DNA of 19,846 nucleotides from DAOTXN01 sp034435435 (GTDB lineage: Bacteria > Chloroflexota > Anaerolineae > S140-20): positions 1 to 19,846 of the forward strand of contig DAOTXN010000044.1 in the NCBI GenBank assembly GCA_034435435.1. Direction: 5' to 3'. Positions 7,315-13,766 of this stretch are shown in pieces. Made by a program: the position numbers and the translations under genes. The notes under the pieces were generated by a model. That model was given only the letters and a program-made list of their open reading frames with translations. It searched no databases and was not told the DNA's origin. Within the stretch, counting starts at the first letter, position 1, and the number at the start of each line of letters is the position of its first letter.

Positions 7315-9372
7315 TTATTCGGTCCGAATCATCTCGATCACCCTCTCACGCACCAGGGCGCGCGTCGGCAACCAGGCCGCGCCCGCGCAGATGAGCGGCG
7401 CTGCCGCCACACCGACGACGCCGTTCACGATGGCCGGCTGAACGGCTTTCCAGGTCGTGGACCACAACGGCAAGTCGCTGACGCCGTACATGTTGCCCCC
7501 ATTCACCGCCACAAACACGACCACCAACCCCACCCCGGCCGCCAGCCCCAGCCCGCCGCCGATGACCCCCATCCAGGCCGCCTCGCCGGCCACCATGGCC
7601 AGCACTTGCCCGCGCGTGGCTCCCACCGCCCGCAACAGCCCCAGCTCGCGCCGCCGCTCGGTCACGCTCATCATGGTCGTGTTGACCACGCCCAGGGCTG
7701 CAGCCAGGATGGCCAGCAGCAACATGCCGTTGAGCAACACTTGCAAGTTGTCAACCATCTCGGAGACGCCCCGGAAATAGATGTCCACGTCGATGAGGGA
7801 ATTGCCGGGATAATTCGCCAGCAGCGCATCCAGGTCGGCCCGCAGCGCTGCCTTGTCCACCCCTGGCAAAGGCTGCACGATGACGACGAAAACCTGGTCC
7901 AAATCCAGGCCAAACGGGTCGCTCGCGGCCAGGCTGATAAGCGTCGTCCCCATAAAAGAACTCGTGCCCAGCCCGGCGACGGTGCAGGTCACTGGACCAT
8001 TTTCACCATTCAGCGTGAGCGTGTCGTACAACCCCACGTGATGCTGGCGGGCCATGCGGGGCGTCAGCAACAGGCCGCAACCGCGCTCCAAAATCGGCTG
8101 CGCCGCGTCCCAATCCCCCTCGGCAAAGGTGAACAAATCCGCCTGGCGCAACGCGAGCGGGTCAACCACATAGGACGGCAAGCCGCTCAAAATCGCTAAC
8201 TGGGGCAAAAGCAGGGGACGCGCATCAATCAGCCTGGCTCGCCCGGCCATGCGTTGTTCCAGGTCCCGCATGAATGAAGGCGTCAGGTGCATGGCCTCCA
8301 TGTTCCACTGGCTCAAAGTCTCCCAACTGACCGGCGAGTCGCCTGTCGTCGGCGGCAAGGGGGCGACCACCCATTCCAGATTATAACGACCAATAGTGTG
8401 CACCAGGACCAAATCGAATAAAAACCTGGTTATGCCGGTGACGCTGACAATCGTCATCAGGCCGACCGCCAGGGTGATGATAGTCAGCATCACGCGCCCG
8501 CGGGCGCGCCGCAAATTGTCGGAGGCCAGGCGGCCGGCCATCACCGAGCGCCCTGCCAACCGGCGTATTCCGGCGCTCACCTGGTCGATCAGAAAGGGCA
8601 GCAACAGCGCCAGGCCCACCAGCCAGATCAACGCCAGGAGAGCGGTCAGGATCAGGTCCCAGGGCGGCGGCAGCACGGCGGCGGCGGGCGGATTGAGGGT
8701 CAGATAGGCCATCAAACCCGTGACGAGGGCCAGGCCCGGCGCTGCCAGCCTGAGGAATCCGGTTTCTACAATCGCCCGGCTTTGAGGCCGCAGCGCGACC
8801 AACGGGGGAACGCGCGCCGCCCGCCACGCCGGTCCCAGCGTGGCCAGGAACGTGATGCCCAGCCCGGCGCTCCCGGCTAACAGCAGGCTGGTGAGCGCGA
8901 CGCGGCCCTCGCCGTGAGAGATGTGGGCCAGGCGGGCCAGCGCCGCCACCAGGCCATTTCCCAGCAGCGGTCCCGCCAGCAGGCCCAGCGCCATCCCGCC
9001 GCCGCCGGTCAGCAGCGCCTCGGTCAGCGCCAGGCCCATCACCTGCGGGCGGGTCATCCCCAGCGAGCGCAGCGCCCCGATGTGTTGTTGGCGTTGGGTG
9101 ATGGCCATACCAAAGGCGTTAAAGATGAGGAATCCGGCCGCGGCCAGGATGACCAGCCCCATGAGGGCCAGACCGGTATTTAAAAAGTCGCCCACAAAAG
9201 AGACCGCCTGTTCGCTCTCCTCCATGCTCTGAGCGGCGTCCCGGATGGCGCTGCCGGTTACGTCGGCGGCGATGAGGGTCGCCACGCCCAAAGCCACGCC
9301 GAACGCGCTCAACGCCGTGCGCAGGCGGTGCTGTTTCAGATTGCGCCAGGCCAGGAAATAAAGAGCGCGCAT
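7315..9372 (-). CDS. FtsX/MacB-type ABC transporter permease with a shortened first half
   Basis: This 685-residue membrane protein carries two FtsX-like repeats. In each, a three-helix block opens with a characteristic coupling sequence: FLIFNAFGMAITQRQQHIGALRSLGMTR at 81-108, and a second copy (TTMMSVTERRRELGLLRAVGATR) near the C-terminus. Ten membrane helices are plausible. The second repeat has a normal 200-residue extracytoplasmic domain (about 330-530). In the first repeat only about 30 residues separate helix 1 (20-38) from helix 2 (66-86), so the MacB-type periplasmic domain is missing. Such permeases move lipoproteins, lipids or drugs, or transmit a mechanical signal, with a separate ATPase. 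No ATPase gene is in this window. The ATG follows the selD stop by one base (TAG-C-ATG), so it is translationally linked to selD. Confidence 0.85.
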   Translation of the reverse strand: MRALYFLAWRNLKQHRLRTALSAFGVALGVATLIAADVTGSAIRDAAQSMEESEQAVSFVGDFLNTGLALMGLVILAAAGFLIFNAFGMAITQRQQHIGALRSLGMTRPQVMGLALTEALLTGGGGMALGLLAGPLLGNGLVAALARLAHISHGEGRVALTSLLLAGSAGLGITFLATLGPAWRAARVPPLVALRPQSRAIVETGFLRLAAPGLALVTGLMAYLTLNPPAAAVLPPPWDLILTALLALIWLVGLALLLPFLIDQVSAGIRRLAGRSVMAGRLASDNLRRARGRVMLTIITLAVGLMTIVSVTGITRFLFDLVLVHTIGRYNLEWVVAPLPPTTGDSPVSWETLSQWNMEAMHLTPSFMRDLEQRMAGRARLIDARPLLLPQLAILSGLPSYVVDPLALRQADLFTFAEGDWDAAQPILERGCGLLLTPRMARQHHVGLYDTLTLNGENGPVTCTVAGLGTSSFMGTTLISLAASDPFGLDLDQVFVVIVQPLPGVDKAALRADLDALLANYPGNSLIDVDIYFRGVSEMVDNLQVLLNGMLLLAILAAALGVVNTTMMSVTERRRELGLLRAVGATRGQVLAMVAGEAAWMGVIGGGLGLAAGVGLVVVFVAVNGGNMYGVSDLPLWSTTWKAVQPAIVNGVVGVAAAPLICAGAAWLPTRALVRERVIEMIRTE

Positions 9373-9373
9373 G

Positions 9374-10420
9374 CTAGATGATTTCTATGCCGTGACCCTC
9401 CACCACATCGCCGACCACCCAACACGGCTCGCCAGTCCCGGCAAAGCGGGCCGTGAGAACCTCCAGCCGCTCCGGCGGCGCGGCAACCAGCAGTCCGCCC
9501 GACGTTTCGGGCGTGTAGAGCAGCAACTGCATTTCGTCCGTCAGTTGCGCCGTCCATCGGACGTGCGGGTGATAATAGCTCTTGTTGTTGTGTGCGCCGC
9601 CAGGGAATAGCCACTCGTCGGCGTAGCGCCTGGCGCCGTCCAGGAAGGGCAGCGCGTCCGCCCGCAGGCGCAATCGCACGCCGCTCTTGGCGGCCATCTC
9701 GTAGCCGTGGCCCAGGATGCCAAAGCCGGTGATGTCGGTGCAGGCGTGCACACCCACTTCTTGAATCAGCCGCGCCGCTTCCCGGTTGAGCCGCTTCATA
9801 CTCGCCACCGCCGCCGCGACGTGCTCCGGCTCGGCGGCCTGGCCCTTGAGCGCGGTGGTGATGAGGCCCACCCCCAGCGGCTTGGTCAGCGCCAGCGCGT
9901 CGCCGGGGCGGGCGCCGGCTTTGGTCAGCACCCGCTCGGGGTGAATCAAGCCCATCACGGCCAGGCCGTATTTCGGCTCTTTGTCCTCGGTGGTGTGGCC
10001 GCCGGCCAACACGCCGCCGGCTTCGGCCACCTTTTCCGCGCCGCCGCGCAAAATCTCGCTCAGCGTGGAGGGCAGCAGGTTGGCCGGGAAGCAACTGATG
10101 TTCAGCGCCAGCGCCACCTGCCCGCCCATGGCATACACGTCGCTCATCGCGTTGGCCGCGGCGATGGCCCCATAGTCGTAGGGGTCGTCCACCACCGGCG
10201 GGAAATAGTCCAGCGTGTGGATGACGGCTACCTCGTCGCTGATTTTATACACGGCGGCGTCGTCGCTCACTTCCAGCCCGACCAACAGCTCGGGATACCG
10301 GCTGGCGGGAAACATGCCTGCTAACGGGCGCAGCACCTGCGCCAGGGCTTCGGGGCCCATCTTGGCCGCTCAGCCCGCGCAACTGGCTAACGCCGTTAGT
10401 CGAATCTCTTCACGAGTCAT
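9374..10420 (-). CDS. selD: Selenide, water dikinase, a selenocysteine-containing selenoprotein
   Basis: This enzyme makes selenophosphate from selenide and ATP, the selenium donor for Sec-tRNA and 2-selenouridine. The downstream frame (MGPEALAQVL through TSGGLLVAAP) is clearly SelD, with DYFPPVVDDPYDYGAIAAANAMSDVYAMGG and ITGFGILGHGYEMA. Reading upstream through one in-frame TGA (10370-10372) gives MTREEIRLTALASCAG-U-AAKMG: the catalytic loop, with selenocysteine at codon 17 and Lys20. Cys17 and Lys20 are the equivalent residues in Escherichia coli. The full product is 348 residues against 347 in E. coli. The true ATG is at 10420 with GGAG eight bases upstream (GAGGAGCGATTA then ATG). A SECIS-like hairpin follows the UGA. 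A start at the internal ATG (10360) would remove the active site. The gene follows the reductase after a 69-base repeat-rich gap. Confidence 0.95.
10327..10343 (-). promoter_or_regulatory. Bacterial SECIS hairpin in selD mRNA
   Basis: In the mRNA a perfect six-base-pair stem (GGCGCA with UGCGCC) closes the five-base loop GGUGC. The loop begins 33 bases after the UGA and its first two bases are G. This fits the general bacterial SECIS rule as I recall it: an apical loop about 16-37 bases after the UGA, with a G among its first two loop bases. It would recruit the elongation factor SelB. A competing hairpin (GGGC/GCCC) nearer the UGA lacks the loop G. Confidence 0.75.
10370..10372 (-). other. 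selD: Selenocysteine UGA codon of selD (codon 17)
   Basis: This in-frame TGA lies between SCAG and AAKMG, exactly at the catalytic Cys/Sec position of selenophosphate synthetases. Both flanks are conserved SelD sequence, so recoding rather than termination is the natural reading. Confidence 0.93.
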
Positions 10421-10434
10421 TAATCGCTCCTCAC

Positions 10435-10494
10435 GTCATGCGTAAAACGTGAAACGTGAAATGACGCATGACGTTTTACGTTTCACGTTTCACG
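10435..10494. repeat. Overlapping inverted repeats between the reductase gene and selD
   Basis: The arms CGTGAAACGTGAAA (10448-10461) and TTTCACGTTTCACG (10481-10494) pair perfectly across a 19-base loop. A second pair, GTCATGCGT (10435-10443) and ACGCATGAC (10464-10472), and a third, GTAAAACGT (10442-10450) and ACGTTTTAC (10471-10479), are mutually exclusive with it in part. The last arm contains the TGA stop of the reductase gene. This may be a terminator, an mRNA-end stabiliser or a dispersed intergenic repeat. Confidence 0.7.
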
Positions 10495-11836
10495 CTCTTG
10501 CCACATTAGCCGCCACCAGCAGCGCGTCCCACACGGGCGCAAAGGGCGGCGCGTAGCTCAGGTCTAGTCGGTTCAAGTCGTCAATCGTCCAGCGGTCGTA
10601 CAGGGCCGCCGCGACCACGTCAATGCGCTTGGCGGCGGCGTGGCCGACCATCTGCGCGCCCAGCAGCCGACCGTTTGCCTCGTAGACCAGCTTGACGTGC
10701 AGCGGGCCGCCGCCGGGCATATAGTGAGCGTTGGAGGAGGCTTTGATCGTCGTCGTGCGCACGTCGTAGCCGCCTTCGCGGGCCTGGGCCTCGGTCAGCC
10801 CGGCCCGAGCCGCGTCAATGTCGAACACCTTGACCACGGTCGTGCCGACGATGCCGGGAAAGACGGCGTCGCCCCCGGCCATGTTTTCCCCGGCCACGCG
10901 CCCCTGCTTGTTGGCCGTGGCGCCCAGCGGCACGTAGGCCGGCTCGTTCGTGACCAAATCCAGCGCCTCGGCCACGTCGCCCCCGGCGAAAATCCCCTCG
11001 ACGTTGGTGCGCTGGTGGTCGTCCACGGCGACCGCTCCCGTCGGTCCCAGGGCGATGCCCGCCGCCTGGGCCAGCGCCACGTTGGGGCGCACACCCATGG
11101 CCAGGATCACCATGTCGGCGGGAAAGCGGGTGTCTGGGGTGTGGATGGCGGCGATGCGCCCGTTGCGTCGCTCGAAAGACGCGACCCCCTCGACGTGCAA
11201 CACCACGTCGTGGCGGGCCAACTCGGCCGCCACGTGCTCGGCCATGTCGCCGTCAAAGGTGGGGGTTAACGGCGGCAGTAGCGTCACCAGCGTCACGTGC
11301 AGGCCATGTCCACTGACCAGCGCCTCGGCCATCTCGACGCCGATGTAGCCCGCGCCGACGATGACAGCTCGTTCCGGTCGTTCTTGTTCGATGAAGCGAC
11401 GGATAGCCAGACCATCCTCGACGGTGCGCACGACGAACACATTGTCGGCGGGCGCGTCCAGGCCGGCAACGGACGGGCGTAGCGCATAGCCGCCGGTGCT
11501 CAGCATCAGTCGGTCAAAGAGAGCCTCAAAAGTCGCGCCGCTTTCCAGATTTTTCACCACCACCCGCCGGCCTTCGGGATCAATGTGCGTGACCTCGTGA
11601 TGGACGCACACCTGGATACTCTGTTTGGCAAATTGCTCCGGCGTGCGCGCGATCAGGTCGGTGTGACGCGGAATGAGACCCTGCACGTAATAGGGCAAGC
11701 CGCACGCTCCATAAGACACATAGCCGCTTTTTTCATAGACCACGATTTCTATGTCGGGGTCCATGCGGCGGGCCTTGCTGGCGGCGCTCATCCCCGCCGC
11801 CACTCCCCCGACGACGACCAGGCGTCTTTTGCTCAT
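10490..11836 (-). CDS. CoA-disulfide reductase / NAD(P)H persulfide reductase-like flavoprotein
   Basis: This 448-residue FAD/NAD(P)H oxidoreductase has RLVVVGGVAAGMSAASKARR at the N-terminus (FAD-binding Rossmann motif). SYGACGLPYY carries the single redox Cys45. AVIVGAGYIGVEMAEAL is the NAD(P)H motif, and NVEGIFAGGDVAE is the second FAD motif. A C-terminal dimerisation domain follows. The lone active-site cysteine in the xxCGLPYY context marks the CoA-disulfide/persulfide/NADH oxidase group rather than two-cysteine reductases. There is no rhodanese extension. It likely reduces CoA-disulfide, persulfide or polysulfide in the cytoplasm. AAGGAG precedes the ATG. It is the promoter-proximal gene of the run that continues with selD and the permease, hinting at a sulfur/selenium link. 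Confidence 0.85.
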   Translation of the reverse strand: MSKRRLVVVGGVAAGMSAASKARRMDPDIEIVVYEKSGYVSYGACGLPYYVQGLIPRHTDLIARTPEQFAKQSIQVCVHHEVTHIDPEGRRVVVKNLESGATFEALFDRLMLSTGGYALRPSVAGLDAPADNVFVVRTVEDGLAIRRFIEQERPERAVIVGAGYIGVEMAEALVSGHGLHVTLVTLLPPLTPTFDGDMAEHVAAELARHDVVLHVEGVASFERRNGRIAAIHTPDTRFPADMVILAMGVRPNVALAQAAGIALGPTGAVAVDDHQRTNVEGIFAGGDVAEALDLVTNEPAYVPLGATANKQGRVAGENMAGGDAVFPGIVGTTVVKVFDIDAARAGLTEAQAREGGYDVRTTTIKASSNAHYMPGGGPLHVKLVYEANGRLLGAQMVGHAAAKRIDVVAAALYDRWTIDDLNRLDLSYAPPFAPVWDALLVAANVARA

Positions 11837-11897
11837 TGGTCTGCTCCTTCTTTGCCGGGATTCCCGGGGTCATGCAAAGATTTGGTCCCGACGAGCA

Positions 11898-11925
11898 AGT
11901 ATAACACATTTGGGAGACAGGGCAA
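11898..11925 (-). promoter_or_regulatory. Predicted promoter for the reductase gene
   Basis: On the minus strand: -35 TTGCCC (11920-11925), 16-base spacer, -10 TATACT (11898-11903), about 60 bases before the ATG. It forms a divergent pair with the promoter at 11952-11980. Confidence 0.45.
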
Positions 11926-11951
11926 AGGATAAAATTTCCTGGCCGGTTTGG

Positions 11952-11980
11952 TTGCGCAGAGAGCCAAATCCATTTATACT
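11952..11980 (+). promoter_or_regulatory. Predicted promoter giving a leaderless DUF6504 mRNA
   Basis: -35-like TTGCGC (11952-11957), 17-base spacer, -10 TATACT (11975-11980). The -10 box ends only seven bases before the ATG at 11988, so transcription would start at or next to the start codon. No Shine-Dalgarno sequence is present, which agrees with leaderless initiation. Confidence 0.5.
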
Positions 11981-11987
11981 CGCAACC

Positions 11988-12353
11988 ATGACCGATTTGA
12001 AAGCGCTGCGCTTTATCGCGGAACCCGTCGAGGTTCATTTCAATCGTCCGCCCACGCTGGAGAAAAAACCCGGCTGCCCCGACGCCTTTACCTGGCGCGA
12101 GACCCGATACATTGTCGTCGAAAAGCTGGCCGAGTGGCACGATTACAGCCGCAAGGGCCGCACGGCAATCAATATGCGCCCCGATCACGCCGAGGCGGCC
12201 GCCCGGCGCGGGTCGTGGGGTGTGGGGCGCGACTTTTTCCGGGTGCGGGTGGAGAGCGGGCGGGTTTTCGACCTGTACTACGACCGCGCGCCCAAAGACG
12301 TGGACCGCCGCAAAGGGGGCTGGTTTCTGTTTCGGGAATTGGAGGCGATCTGA
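11988..12353 (+). CDS. DUF6504 family protein
   Basis: This 121-residue protein has the DUF6504 layout as I remember it. An N-terminal RFIAEPVEVHF is followed by FTWRETRYIVVEKLAEWHDY, then RDFFRVRVESGRVFDLYYDRAPKD and a W-x-L/F-x-R-E-L-E ending. Such small beta-rich proteins are found in Actinobacteria, Deinococcus and Chloroflexota, often near Y-family polymerase or other repair genes; the biochemical role is unknown. A longer reading of the same frame from 11751 runs through the reductase gene and its promoter region and is rejected. The stop overlaps the next start (TGATG), so the two are coupled. Confidence 0.65.
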   Translation: MTDLKALRFIAEPVEVHFNRPPTLEKKPGCPDAFTWRETRYIVVEKLAEWHDYSRKGRTAINMRPDHAEAAARRGSWGVGRDFFRVRVESGRVFDLYYDRAPKDVDRRKGGWFLFRELEAI

Positions 12354-13249
12354 TGCTCCAGCTCGACCCGCAACGCCTGCAAGGTTTTCGGGCGCGCACT
12401 TTTCGGCTGCGTCCCGACCTGCGCCTCCAATCGGTGGACGACGCGCTCCGATTTGTGAACGAGCGCGGTTTTGTCTATTTTTGGCCCATCAAAGGGACCG
12501 TCCTGCCCAGCCTGTGGAGCGCCGTCGCAGGAGATAGGCCCGTCGCCGACGCCCACGACGACCCCGGTCACGTGACGTGGGGCTGGAAAGACGACTCGCT
12601 GGACAAACGCCGCTGGTACTATGCCAAGGTGTTGCGCGGCAAGGCGACGTTGATTTCTCTGCCGGTCGCCCCCTATTTTTATGCGTTGAGCGAGAATTAC
12701 GGCGATCCAGAACACGACCACATTCAACTCTACCAGGACGGTTTGCTGTCGCAGCCGGCCAAAGCGATTTACGAGGCGCTCTTGCACGCAGGGCCGCTGG
12801 ACACGGTCAATTTGCGGCGCAAAATCCGCATGACCAGCCAATCCAGCAACAGCCCGTTCGAGCGCGGGCTGACCGAGTTACAGCGGGATTTTAAGATTTT
12901 GCCCGTGGGCGTCGCCCAGACCGGCGCATGGCGCTACAGTTTCGTCTACGAGCTGGTCCATCGCTACTACCCCGACCTGCCAGAGCATGCCCGCGCCATC
13001 ACCCGCAGGGCCGCCCGCGAAAAGCTCGTGACGCTGTATTTTGACTCGATCGGCGCGGCGACCGAATCTGACGTGCGCAAGTTGTTCCAGTGGAAGCCGC
13101 GCGAGCTCAGGCGGACGCTAGAGGCGCTGGTCAAGGCCGGTCAACTGCGGGCGGAATACACATTGGAAGGCGTCGGCGGCGAGCATTTTGTCGCGGAGAG
13201 TCTGTTGGAGGCAGGAGCACGGTGCTTGGGAAAAGAGATCGAAAAATAG
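12353..13249 (+). CDS. AlkZ-related winged-helix protein (YcaQ/AlkZ-like)
   Basis: This 298-residue protein is related to AlkZ/YcaQ DNA glycosylases by its order of elements. It has DDALRFVNERGFVYFWPIKG early, a W-rich centre (HVTWGWKDDSLDKRRWYYAKVLRGKATLISLPVAPYFYAL), a winged-helix stretch (AKAIYEALLHAGPLDTVNLRRKI, then SPFERGLTELQRDFKILPVG), and a second winged helix (AATESDVRKLFQWKPRELRRTLEALVKAGQLRAEY). The QxQ catalytic motif of true AlkZ is not seen: the equivalent early region reads FWPIKG. Glycosylase activity is therefore uncertain, and this matches the group called AlkZ-related. The ATG overlaps the DUF6504 stop and is preceded by GGAGG. Pairing with DUF6504 suggests nucleic-acid repair. 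Confidence 0.65.
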   Translation: MLQLDPQRLQGFRARTFRLRPDLRLQSVDDALRFVNERGFVYFWPIKGTVLPSLWSAVAGDRPVADAHDDPGHVTWGWKDDSLDKRRWYYAKVLRGKATLISLPVAPYFYALSENYGDPEHDHIQLYQDGLLSQPAKAIYEALLHAGPLDTVNLRRKIRMTSQSSNSPFERGLTELQRDFKILPVGVAQTGAWRYSFVYELVHRYYPDLPEHARAITRRAAREKLVTLYFDSIGAATESDVRKLFQWKPRELRRTLEALVKAGQLRAEYTLEGVGGEHFVAESLLEAGARCLGKEIEK

Positions 13250-13542
13250 CCCGGATGTTCAAGGAACGCCTGGAAAGGGTCACGCCTGTCCGCGATCTGC
13301 GCGTTTTCGGCTCGCGGGCCAGGGGGGATGCTGAACCCGACTCGGATATGGACATATTTATCGAGCTGGAAATATGCTCTCCTGAGCTTCGCGAGCAAAT
13401 CAGCGAGATTGCCTGGGAGGTAGGGTTTGAGATGGATCGAATCATCTCTACGATAGTGACCACCAGGGCCGATTTGGAGCATGGAGCAATGGGAGCCAAT
13501 CCGCTCGTGTTGAACGTAGAACGGGAGGGAGTTCGACCATGA
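13222..13542 (+). CDS. Minimal nucleotidyltransferase (MNT) antitoxin-like protein
   Basis: This 106-residue protein has the polymerase-beta fold core: LRVFGSRARGDAEPDSDMDIFIEL places Gly30-Ser31 and the two metal-binding aspartates Asp42 and Asp44. EMDRIIS (Asp72) is a likely third carboxylate. These minimal nucleotidyltransferases are antitoxins of HEPN toxins; MntA-type members inactivate HepT by adding AMP to it. The GTG start at 13222 is preferred because a GGAGGCAGGAG run lies just upstream. ATG 13255 has none. The gene overlaps the AlkZ-related gene by 28 bases, and its stop overlaps the HEPN start (ATGA). The key residues are intact although the partner is broken. Confidence 0.82.
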   Translation: MLGKRDRKIARMFKERLERVTPVRDLRVFGSRARGDAEPDSDMDIFIELEICSPELREQISEIAWEVGFEMDRIISTIVTTRADLEHGAMGANPLVLNVEREGVRP

Positions 13543-13764
13543 AACCCGAACAGCTGGAGGATTTGGTGCGCTATCGCATTGAACAAGCCCAGGAAACTCT
13601 GCGAGAGGCGGAGCTTTTGCTCGGAGCGGCAGCCCTACGTGGTGCAATCAATCGGGCATACTATGCCATGTTTTACGCATTGTTGGCGCTGCTTGCCACA
13701 AAGCAACATTGAGGCCCATTTGCGCTCAGCGGGGCAACTCTTTGAGGAAAGGGAAGAAAGATAG
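13539..13764 (+). pseudogene. HEPN-domain toxin gene, truncated by an internal deletion
   Basis: The ATG overlaps the MNT stop, with GGAGGG upstream. The frame gives 57 residues and stops at TGA 13710-13712: LEDLVRYRIEQAQETLREAE, then GAINRAYYAMFYALLALLATKQ. This is the first half of a HEPN domain with its R-x-Y-Y-A-M-F-Y-A helix. A normal protein is about 120-135 residues and carries the RNase motif (R-x4-6-H) in the second half, which is missing. The other frame that ends at TAG 13762-13764 reads IEAHLRSAGQLFEEREER. It may be the original C-terminus, now out of phase after loss of roughly 50-60 codons. The toxin should be inactive. UGA recoding is unlikely because the sequence beyond it is not HEPN. 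Confidence 0.75.
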
Positions 13765-13766
13765 AA

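Noticed and set aside
7306..8199. Long plus-strand frame opposite the permease (and similar ones at 3149-4000, 9707-10324 and 10640-11269)
   Set aside because: GC-rich antisense shadows of well-supported genes; His/Gln/Arg-rich, with no recognisable domain or ribosome site.
13710..13712. TGA in the HEPN gene as a second selenocysteine codon
   Set aside because: The sequence after it in the same frame is not HEPN-like, no Sec position is known in that family, and a better C-terminus is visible in another frame. Deletion with frameshift explains it.
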